Source of the DNA: Hygrocybe punicea
Taxonomy: Eukaryota > Basidiomycota > Agaricomycetes > Agaricales > Hygrophoraceae
Assembly (NCBI GenBank): GCA_963556145.1
Contig: OY744471.1
Coordinates: forward strand, 4,829,590 to 4,893,589
Reading direction: 5' to 3'
Length of the DNA stretch: 64,000 nucleotides
Shown: piece after piece, positions 54,663 to 64,000 of the stretch
How positions within the stretch are numbered: the stretch's first letter is position 1
Layout of the letters: each line of letters starts with the position of its first letter
Translations under genes and position numbers: made by a program
The notes under the pieces: generated by a model
What the model was told of the DNA's origin: nothing
Databases searched by the model: none
Seen by the model: the letters and a program-made list of their open reading frames with translations, nothing else

Positions 54663-56485
54663 TTACAAATATGAGTATGGACCTTTGATGTCAATCAACC
54701 ATTTATAGAAAACCCCTGCAAAAGTGTCTGCTAATGAGCCAATGGGTGCTCGAACGGATTTCGGACCTGACTTCATGTTCGACCAGAGGCTGCATGTGTG
54801 ATAACGTTCCACCTCATTCACGAAATAGGACACAGTATCCGTTTTGGAATCCACAATGAGCGATATGTCCATACGGCAAAAAACACTCATCGATGGTTTT
54901 CCACCAACCATATTGGACTCTATCGCATAAAGCCCTTCGTAGGTCTTTTGGACAAAGTCGAAGAACTCGTTTCTGCCTTGCTCTCGAATAGAAATGGCGC
55001 CCCTGTCCGGATTGCACGCCACCGTCTTCAATAGAGTCCCCTGCGTTTGAAATATTCTGACAAAGTTAAGACAATCATGCATATGATATGACAAGTGAAA
55101 ATGAAGGGCACTCACCCTAACTCATCCAAGGTATAGAAACTTGAGACGATATCCCACTTCCAGGACTTGCTTTCCTTGTTGTACAGGGTGTGCACCGTAT
55201 ACACGACCTTTCCACCAACTAGAAACACACGCCATTCGCCCATCTTACTCAGTGGTTCGATGTACGTTTGCCCAAACCAACGTGAACCTGGAACCTCACA
55301 GTTATTGCGCATGTATTCCCAATTTCGCTTGGCGTCGCCAGGTAATAGGACGTGATGACTGGTGTCGCTGTGTGTCCGTTTCAAGACAATATTCGGTGGG
55401 AATTGGTCGCCATCGTTTAATAATTTTGCTTGAGGGCGTATCGTATGCGTTACATTCAAAGCGACATGAAGCAAGTTTTGATTTTGTATCCATTTTGAAT
55501 GGACCGTGTTCATCTGCTTCGGAGGCGGCCAGATGTGTGCCGTTCGACAGAGTTCGTCCATGCCAGTCATGAAAATCGACACATTTTCCAGTGTCAATCC
55601 GTATTGGTTACCGCTGTCAAGACATCAGTATAATGCAGCGAAAACGGAGCAGAATTAATTAAAGCGATCTCAATCTTACATGTATGACATTCCCATATCC
55701 ACACCACCAAATACACAATCTGCCGATGCGAACTTTTGCCACGTATCGCCTTTGTCTTGATGGCGAAGTATTGCATGAAGGAACTCGGGCCAAAATATGT
55801 ATTTGACATTGAAGCGCTGGGCTCCATCCTCATGATGTAGTCGCATTCCGATATAAACCTGTTTGTTGTGAAATACGTTTCAGTATCAACAATCCACAAA
55901 TTAAACAATAGACATTACCCATTCTTGAATACATGCTGAATAGCGACTCTTGTATGACTTGATGATATGGACGTAACCATCAAGATGGGCAATGGTATCG
56001 AGTTCGATGTCGGATATGGTCGTGGTGACGAATGCAAGATCGTTAATGGCTGCGGCTTTGCTCGCGATACGAGTTGTTGGGTCAAGGATAAAAAGGATTT
56101 TGAAAACACGGCCGTCATTGTTGCTTAATGTGGTTATACGGCGTTCATTGTTGCTTACGGTGGTTGGCGGTTCCGTTTCACAGTCAGATGATGTTTCCAT
56201 CTCAGAGTCAGATGATAGCCTTTTGCGTGGAAGGAGATCGAGTTCCGCAGCTGTTGCATTGCGGACACCCTGCGAATTTTCACGTATGTTGCGACCAAGA
56301 CATACCGACTGCGGACAAATTCCAGACGAAACGCATTTGGGATGTTGGTGTGCGGATCCGACATGTCTTTGGCAGGAGTTGCCTTCCTTCTTCCACAAAA
56401 GACATTTCGTTTTTGGAGAGTCGCATTTTCGACCAGGGCAGATGTGCATGCAAAGTTCATAACCAAGTTCCTTCTTATATGGCAT
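54663..56485 (-). CDS. Multi-exon protein with Cys-rich N-terminus and ATP-grasp-like C-terminus (block gene 3)
   Basis: Starts at 56485 (MPYKKELGYELCMH). The first 80 residues are cysteine-rich (CPGRKCDSPKTKCLLWKKEGNSCQRH...CVSSGICPQSVC), followed by an acidic Ser/Glu/Thr linker and a region with AAINDLAFVTTTISDIELDTIAHLDGYVHIIKSYKSRY. Later exons give FVTGMDELCR-like FMTGMDELCRTAHIWPPP, NDGDQFPPNIVLKRTHSDTSHHVLLPG, GEWRVFLVGGKVVYTVHTLY, and finally VFCRMDISLIVDSKTDTVSYFVNEVERYH. The R-x-F with GGKVV strand and the RMDI...NEVER pattern resemble the substrate and metal-binding end of ATP-grasp ligases. I infer an ATP-grasp-like fold at moderate-low confidence. Diverges from block gene 4 across a palindrome-bearing spacer. 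Confidence 0.6.
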
Positions 56486-56739
56486 GTTTGTGGACCTAGG
56501 CAGGATTTCGGATGGGTGGTATGAGGAACAGACACAGATATCATTAATACATCAATACCTTAATGATTGATTACTTTCAGGGTGGTTGATAGCGGGTGGT
56601 GACGATTCCACAAACCTTCTAATTATAAGACGTCGGAATTATGTCACCTGACAAGAGTGGCAATGATAAAACAACGAACACGTGCCAAACACGTTGATCA
56701 GCAATGGAATCATTTAAATGTCTTGAAAGAGCAATATCC

Positions 56740-56950
56740 ACCGAACAGATCGGACGTGTTCGGTGTGTTCGGTGGAGATGTTCGGTGGATGTCAACCAAC
56801 CATTATGAGGAGATATACTACACCGAACACACCGAACATGTTCGATGTGTTCGGTGTAGTATATCTAGTCGTACATTGACATCCACCAAACATGTCCGGT
56901 GACCGAACACACCAAACAACATGTTTGTTGTAGTATATCTAGTCCTTCTA
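56740..56950. promoter_or_regulatory. ACCGAACA/TGTTCGGT repeat cluster with a 56-bp palindrome
   Basis: About ten TGTTCGGT-type words on either strand. Bases 56811-56866 form a spacerless inverted repeat with 28-base arms and one mismatch, centred on ACATGT. The tail GTAGTATATCTAGTC recurs at 56931. It lies between the divergent starts at 56485 and 57328, so a shared operator is possible; a small palindromic mobile element is the alternative. Confidence 0.6.
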
Positions 56951-57327
56951 CATCCATCCAACAAGTCAGACTTGTTGTGCTTTTCCGTCAACGGACCAGT
57001 CCGTGAATATTCATCGAACGAATTAACTCGATTTATCGCCTTACCAACTGGAAAATATTCCATATGCTGCACATGTCGGTTTTCTGCGTGCAATTACTAG
57101 CTTTGGACAACTTCTAAGCTCGAGCCACATCAAAAACATAAATAAATAGATCTGTTGTTTATGCATGCAAAGAAGCCGAACATGAGGTCGAACATGTGGC
57201 GATTGATCTGGTCACGTGGTCGTGACATCTGTATTCATAGTCTGGAGCGTTGAGTAATAAATCCGCCCTTTTCTTTTGCTCTCAAATCACCTCACACATC
57301 GACCAAAAAACTTTTATTTCATCTACC

Positions 57328-59251
57328 ATGTCCTTGCCAGTCGTCAAAACCTTGACTCCCGCTGTCAATCCCACCGTCTTCAAGTACTGGCCTGATGCGC
57401 CGCCCAAAAAGCTGCAGGAGCTACATCGCACCTTCCAAATCCAGTACATGGTCCCGCCCAAGATTCCGGCACCCAACAAGGAATCCGGCACCATTCCCGT
57501 ATTTTCTCGTAATCTCTATGTACTGAAGACACACCCCCACGATGCCACCGCCCGAGGTGAGTTATGGCACGAAATCCCCGAACGATACGAGGAACCACTC
57601 CGTCGCTTGATTTATCAAATGGATATGTACATCTACGCGACAGCAGCCATCGCATACAACAAGGCACCCAACTACTCGCCGGACTACGTCAAAAATGATA
57701 AGGAAGGGACCGATTCACTTCGGGATTACCTCAAGTATACCGACACCATCATGGACGAAATTTGGGCAGAAGTCTTGGTGGCGAAACGGGCAAACGAGGT
57801 TACCCGTGACTGGCGAAGCAAGATCTTCGATGATTGGCTCCTGAAAGAATTTTATGTCGGGAAACATTCTCCATCGGCTTTGATTCAACATGGCGCTGTG
57901 AACACCGAGATCAAGCCCGAGGATCTAGGTAAGTATATATGTATTTATGGCCAAATGAATTCTCACGTCTGGCATCATAGATTGGGCAAAATACGACGAA
58001 TCCGTGCCAGCATGGCACAGTGGAACCTTGGCAAATTGGTCATTCGGTGGGCTTCCGGACGCCACAAAGCTCGAGATCATCGGTCATGTTATTGCTTGGT
58101 GTAAAGGACATAGTGTCCTCGTCGATTCTGATGTGGCGGATGATGATGAAGGTGTGATCTAGAATTACATGTGTGATTGTGCTAATGATATAATACATTT
58201 GCAGAGGAGCCAGTTGCCCAGGGCAAGGGCAAGGGCAAAGCCAAGTCAAAATCGGTCAAAAAACAGAAGGCATCTTCTGCTGGTTTGTACAAATTTTCAA
58301 CCATAGTGGTGTATAGATCTATTGAATATTCAGGTGGCGCAGACAATTCGTCCGAGAAGGACAAAAAGAAGCCCAAGCCCAAGCCCAAGTCCAGTAAGTA
58401 CTTTCATTGTCTGTGATTGTCATACATGCAAACCCTTCATCATGACAGAGCGCACAATCAAGTCCAAAGCCGAGGACGACGATGAGGGTGAGTTATTGAA
58501 TTCCGAATATCAAAATGATGATCCAACACATTTATTCATGTATAGACGACATAAAGATGGAGGAGGACGTAGCCCCGGTAAAGAAGAAGCGGTCTAAGGC
58601 CCAAATGCGTACATTGCTCACCTTGTTATGATTAATGCACTGACATCTCGCAGTCGCTGTTGAAATTGGGTCGTCGCGCACAGCCCAGCAATCGGCATCG
58701 GAGAAATTGACAATGGAGATTAAGCCACCCATCGCCCCCGAGCCGGATGTTGTGGCACCGGAATCCGCGAAGTTGGACATTTTAGGACCAGAGTGGGCGG
58801 GGTTGTTGGATGTTGATAATGATATAACCATGGACAACGATGACGGATCTCCCGAACCTGAAAAGATGTCTCCCAGCGATGGTCACAAGGATGGCGAGAT
58901 GGCAAAGAGGAGGAAATTGGATGTTGCTTCGGAGCAAGCGGGCATTATCGTAGAGAAGCTCAACCTGGTGAAGCCACCGAAGAAGTCTCCGACTCCGGGT
59001 ATGTATTTCAACATTACATCATAGGCTGTATATATTCCAATTCTGATCTTCTCCATGTCCTAGGATTCCGTCCCAATACGCGTGCATCGTCACGCCACCA
59101 GTCATCAACCCCTGCAGAGCCCAGCGCTTCATCAATGGATGTGGATTGGAGCAACACCGTTCCACCCGAAATCCTACTCTCCATTACTCCAAGCCAAACG
59201 AGGCCTTCATCTCCCAAGCCATCGACATCCAAACTTGATCCCGGGCCTTAA
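57328..59251 (+). CDS. Many-exon lineage-type protein with Lys/Pro-rich tail (block gene 4)
   Basis: Starts MSLPVVKTLTPAVNPTVFKYWPD at 57328. Exon 1 (57328-57928) encodes a folded N-terminal region with LYVLKTHPHDATARGELWHEIPERYEEPLRRLIYQMDMYIYATAAIAY and DWRSKIFDDWLLKEFYVG. Exon 2 (57981-58151) adds WHSGTLANWSFGGLPDATKLEIIGHVIAWCKGHSVLV. Then short exons encode lysine/proline-rich and acidic stretches (GKGKGKAKSKSVKKQK, DKKKPKPKPKS, APVKKKRSKAQM) and a tail ending TRPSSPKPSTSKLDPGP. Exon junctions tested keep frame. No known family recognised; the composition suggests a nuclear protein. The same many-short-exon, K/S-rich style appears in block gene 2. Confidence 0.6.
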
Positions 59252-60339
59252 TTTCGGAGGAGTAAGTCCTTCTTTTGTGGAGTATTCATTATATTTGACT
59301 AAAAAGACTGTATCCCAGTTGTTGATTTCTGGAAACTTGGTGACAATCTGTGCCCTCAAATGTCCTCCTCATACATCGCTACTATTAACATTTGTACAGT
59401 TTCTATATATGTATTTCTTTTTGCTCCGTTAAAAATGGTTTGTGTTACTGTCCTATGACCATAAGAATTGAGCATGATAGTGAGCATAGATACAGCATAA
59501 GGCATCAATCTTGTTGACTGAAAATCTGTTTGTCTAAAATATATCCTGGTGAATGCATTACTTTCAGTTCAGTTGTACAACCACCTACACACTCAACTTG
59601 AGAAGGACAACCTGAGATGACTCTCATTCGGGCTAATGAAAATTCAAATTGAATATATGTAAGAAACCAGAATCACGAACTTTATGGACCTATTAAATGA
59701 GGATACAATGATACAAGAGTAACAAAACCCCCTCTTGTAGTGGAAGATATAACTGTCACTCCAAGGGGAGCTATGACTCTTTGGTACCGGAATAATACAG
59801 TATACTTGTGTGGGAATGATACGTACAGCTCCATAAAAATGACAATGTATTTCTGACAAGGATGAAGAACAATGATAATTTCCATGAATTACCAAGCAAT
59901 TGTCAAATATGCACAGTTGTCAAACAGCCTGGTTGTTCAACTTCAATACCTGTTTTGTCTGTTGAGCAAGCCAGAAATAAATATCACTGAGACTCTGAAG
60001 ATTAAATCCACAAAATATCTTAAAAGGGGGTACCATTGTTCTTCTCAGTCGGTTTGATCAATGTCTTGTCAGCCAGACCCCTAATAAGATCGTAAGGCAG
60101 CTATTCATGATACAGATGCATTTTTGGCCTGTATCAAGGCATGTCACAGGAACATAGAATGGAATAAAAAAAGTAAACACAGATTTCTAAAGATTCAGGC
60201 ACGCCTTATGGTGTTTTGGGAAAAGCTTACAAATAATATAATGTCATATGATCAATCCCATTGTGTTAATTGTTATTCATGATCCGAACCACTTGACTAG
60301 TTAAATGGGTGGTGTTTCCTCTTACTGTCACAAATCCTC
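59252..60339. other. AT-rich spacer, nothing recognised
   Basis: About 1.1 kb between block gene 4 and the Helitron frame. Only short open frames without protein character. The Helitron 5' end probably lies here but has no recognisable terminal motif. Confidence 0.45.
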
Positions 60340-63300
60340 ATGAATCCCCACAACATCATCCGTGTCTGCATTGCATGTTTGACTTATCTATATTTCCTTG
60401 CAAATGCAACATTATTTCCACAACTATGCCAAGACAAACTTATGTATATCTCTCCTGAACCAATTTCCTGTCCTGTGATATCGACCTTGACCCAAGAATT
60501 GGATGTTTTTCAAAGAAAACTCATAGAACATGAGTTGGCCCCAGATCAGGGCGATGCAACAATATTGATGCAAATAAATGCAACACTATATGTAAAGATC
60601 ATTGGAATAACAAAAGAAACAAAAGATAACTTGACAGTCGATCCATTATTCATTTGGACTACATTTAAAAATAGCGCCTTCAAAATGCGAATACGTTCTA
60701 TTCAATATGCAAGAACATATTTCTTACCTCCTAAATATTTCTTTGCTTTGTATTGTCTTCTCAAACCTATCACTGTCCAATGTCGTTGTAAAATGATCAA
60801 AGCATTGCTCATGCGATCGCTATTGAGACGACATGATTTCAAAACATATTTATTTCATTGTATTACTAGTTCTCTATCACATGCAACATTGCTGTGGACC
60901 ACACTATGTTTCATAATATGGCATAGCCATTCAAACATAATTGTGTTCAATTTGAATTTATTCGGACACTTGTTTAAATCTTTATATATAAATTTCGTTC
61001 ATAGATATGACTACATTGGTGGTGATAAACGAATACCAACATTCAAGTTTAGCTTTCTTCAATCTTTTATGCTACTGTCTAATAATATCAACCATGATTC
61101 TGACATATTATTCGAATATGTGGGGCATATTGATGAACAAACAGCCAACACTTTATATGAAGATAGAAAAACATATGCATGTGTTAAAATGCCTTTACAT
61201 GAACTTCTGCCAAATTTGACAGTGAAGGATATTGGTGAAATAACAACAATACATGGTATATATTTGTCAAAGACATTACGAAGATTACATGGACAAGATC
61301 TATCTGTGGCATTAATGAGGCATAATTGTTCAGCTTGTGATACTCATGTGTCTATTTTTCATGTGCATGATATTAAATCACATAAAGACCTGTGTAAACA
61401 GTGGTACAGAAGACAAAAAATGACAGAAACATATGAGTGCGGCAAAGAAGAAACTCAGGCTCAAATGAAAGAAGAATTGGACAAGTCAGATGAGCAATTA
61501 TTTCCTCCTCGTCCACCATCTATTGAATTGAAGGAAACCATAATCAGCAACTGGTGCAGAGATACATCACCCGAATGTTTCCAAGAAAGTGGGTGTGCTG
61601 TATGTGGTCAATTGGTTGCGTTGAAGAACATGTCTTTATTGTCAAAGATGAAGGTTAATCTGAAAATCTTAACTAGAAACAATATGGGAATCACAAGATG
61701 TGAATGATATCATTGTTCTGATCCAATAGAGGATATCAAAGGTCCAGTGCTAGATGACACATGTAAATGGATATGCAAACCATGTGTGCTCAGTCTGAAT
61801 AAAGGCCAAACTCCCAAATAAGCTTTGGCAAATGGACTTTGGATGGGAAGAATTCCTGCACAACTTCAAAATCTAACATTTGCTGAACAACTTTTGATTG
61901 CCCGTGTTCGTCACAACAAATGTATTGTTCGTGTCTCCTCTGGGATGCATGAAATGAAAGCAAATGCCATCATGTTTCAAAACCCAACACCAAAGATATA
62001 TCAACGGTTGCCTCCAACAATTAAAGAACTTGATATGAAGTGCTAGCCTTTATTTTCACTGGTCCTGCCAGACCAACTCCAGAAGACATGGAGCGAATGC
62101 CTTTATTGGTTCGCCGAAGGCGAGTTTCAGCAGCTTTAGAATGGCTGAAATTGAATCACATGGATTACTATGATTTAGATATCTCCTATGAAAATCTAGC
62201 ACAATATCCAGATCATGGAATTCCTGTTGTGGTTGCATATCGACCAGCAGACACAAATAAGGAACCGGGAGCCACTAGTGCATTTGACAATGAAGAGGAA
62301 GATGGTGTTGAAGATGGGCCTTGTCCCTTTGTTGTTAGTGGTGTAACTGGCGAAGATCTAGATATTACAAGTCCAAAAGCATTAATAGCTAGAGCCACCA
62401 AGCACTTGATAGATGACCATGGTGGTGTTCTTGCCATAAGCCATGCTAGAAATCCAGAATCGTTCTTTAATAATCCTCAGTTATATCCTATGATGTTTCC
62501 CTGCCTATTTCCATATGGCTTGGGTGGTATTAGCAGCATAGACAATGATGTTTTAAGCATCAGTGATATGATGCACAAAAGACATCTCCTGATGTACCAT
62601 GACAAAAGATTTCAAACCGATCCCTATTTTCCATTGATTGCATTCAATCAAGAACAAATCAAGGACAGTACAACCAGAGGATATTTGTTGACTAATAAAC
62701 ATAATTTCAACGATATTGCAGATCGCCTGATGAATATCAATACAGCTGTTTTGGATGACCTCTCTAAGAGATTATCTAGAGGTGATAGAGTCAAACCAGA
62801 TACATTGGAAGAGAAAGCATGCTATAAACTCATTTCTGATCTGGATCACGTAGCTGGTCAGGTCAAAGGTTCAATTACTAACAAGAAATACATGCGAAAT
62901 GAGATTTGGTCTCTGATATCCTATATTGGTGCTCCGACTTGGTTTATCACTTTTGCACCTGCAGACATCAATCACCCACTATGCTTATATTATGCTGACA
63001 ACAAAGAAAAGTTTTATCCTAAACTACGTCTACCCCAGGATTGTTACAAACTAATTGCAAACAATCCAGTTGCTGGAGCCCGCTTCTTTCACTTTACTAC
63101 TGAAATGTTCATCAAACATATATTAGGAATAAATGAATCTCATCCTGGCCTGTATGGAAACACATCAGGTTATTATGCAATGGTAGAGGAACAAGGACGT
63201 CTTACCTTGCATCTTCATATGCTGTTGTGGATAAAGGGATGCCTTACACCTCAGGAAATACGTGACAAAATTATGGGTGAAAATTCTGACTTTCAGAAAA

Positions 63301-64000
63301 GATTGGTGGAATATTTGGAAAGTTTGTGTGTAAGACAATTCATGACAGGTTCTAAAGATGAGGTATCACAGAAAATGGAACAGACAATGTCGAAACCTGA
63401 ATATCAACAACCAACATGTGTCATGCCAGATCCACCATCATATAATTGTTCCATGAATTGTCAATATCACAACAAAAGATCAACATGGTGGCAAAGGTTT
63501 CAAGATGTTGTAGATGATCTTTTATTGCGATTAAATGTACATAACAGGCATGATGGCAAAAAAAAGCCATATTGTCTTAATTCGAAAGGTGAATGTAAAC
63601 GACGATTTCCCCGTGATATCTTTCAACAAACCTTTGTAGAACCTAACACTGGTGCTCTCAACCTCAAGCATGGTGAACCTTGGATGAACACGGTGACACC
63701 TGAAGTTACATATATGCTACAATGCAATTCTGATGTGACCAGCTTATTATCAGGTACTGCTATAAAGGCCATAGTTGCATACATAACAGATTATATTACA
63801 AAATTCTCCTTGAAGACCTATAGCATTTTTGAAGTGATAAAAAGTATTTTTGATAAGAATTCCGAAATGATTGGTGGCGACCTGAAAAGAAAAGACAAAG
63901 TCAGAAAGCTGTTTACACAAATAGTCAATTCACTCACCTCCAAAATGGAAATTGGTGCTCCAATGGCTTCATTATATGTCCTTGGAAATCCTGATCACTA
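60340..64000 (+). pseudogene. Helitron Rep protein, N-terminal and Rep domains, continues past the window
   Basis: An open frame from 60340 to a TGA at 61705-61707 gives helitron-type N-terminal motifs in its second half (VKDIGEITTIHGIYLSKTLRRLHG, HNCSACDTHVSIFHVHD, ESGCAVCGQLVALKNMSLL). The same frame continues beyond the TGA and a TAA at 61819-61821 (CSDPIEDIKGPVLDDTCKWICKPC, LANGLWMGRIPAQLQNLTFAEQLLIARVRHNKC). A two-base insertion near 62033 shifts the frame, after which it is open to 64000. That part has MMFPCLFPYGLGG, IWSLISYIGAPTWFITFAPAD, ARFFHFTTEMFIKHIL and the Rep HUH-like motif GRLTLHLHMLLW (about 63210-63240). The PIF1-type helicase would follow outside the window. This autonomous-type copy is inactivated by the three lesions. 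Sequence is notably AT-rich. Confidence 0.88.

Overview
The window looks like repeat-rich, gene-poor accessory DNA from a mushroom-forming basidiomycete (Agaricomycetes). The evidence is: genes split by many ~45-70 base introns with GT(A/G)NGT...YAG borders, a Plavaka-type transposase, an agaricomycete-style Helitron, and several lineage-expanded gene families typical of that class. No bacterial operons, rRNA or convincing tRNA genes were seen. Intron and family calls were made by eye from the sequence and recalled family patterns; no search was run.

Layout. 1-2.4 kb: a 774-residue single-exon family protein (minus). 2.4-4.0 kb: short repeats and two copies of a small TAGTGTTGCC-ended element, the second split by a solo LTR (3109-3987). 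4.33-8.65 kb: a Tc1/mariner-type element with ~88-base inverted repeats that holds two convergent genes, a two-exon accessory gene and a transposase broken by a second LTR-like insertion (6505-8147). 9.07-10.84 kb: an intact 591-residue single-exon protein (minus). 11-11.7 kb: tandem repeats. 11.80-15.59 kb: a PIF/Harbinger element with 127-base inverted repeats, a DDE transposase and a SANT/Myb-like partner gene, each with at least one lesion. 16.2-21.6 kb: a small gene, then a long multi-exon family gene that is now a pseudogene and is split by a 1380-base hAT-like MITE with an 8-base target duplication. 21.6-24.2 kb: gene fragments, including a V-ATPase c''-like exon pair and an ARF-like GTPase lacking its last part. 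24.3-26.4 kb: an integrase-core gene and a 42-base repeat array. 26.8-27.5 kb: a Tc1-type transposase fragment and 116-base repeats.

27.8-38.4 kb is the most gene-like stretch: a multi-exon family protein, a small coiled-coil gene, a gene with a duplicated exon, an Spt5-like NGN/KOW protein and a two-exon coiled-coil protein. 38.4-45.5 kb has almost no genes apart from an aspartic-protease pseudogene and two MITEs. 45.6-48.7 kb is a 3'-truncated Plavaka transposase. 50.6-59.3 kb holds four many-exon, lineage-type genes, one with an ATP-grasp-like C-terminus. Two of them diverge from a 56-base near-perfect palindrome. 59.3-64 kb ends inside a Helitron Rep gene that carries two stop codons and a frameshift.

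Most genes do not form a pathway. The two clear gene partnerships are inside transposons: the Harbinger transposase with its SANT partner, and the Tc1-type transposase with its accessory gene. The best candidates for something undescribed are that two-gene Tc1/mariner-type element and the four-gene block at 50.6-59.3 kb.
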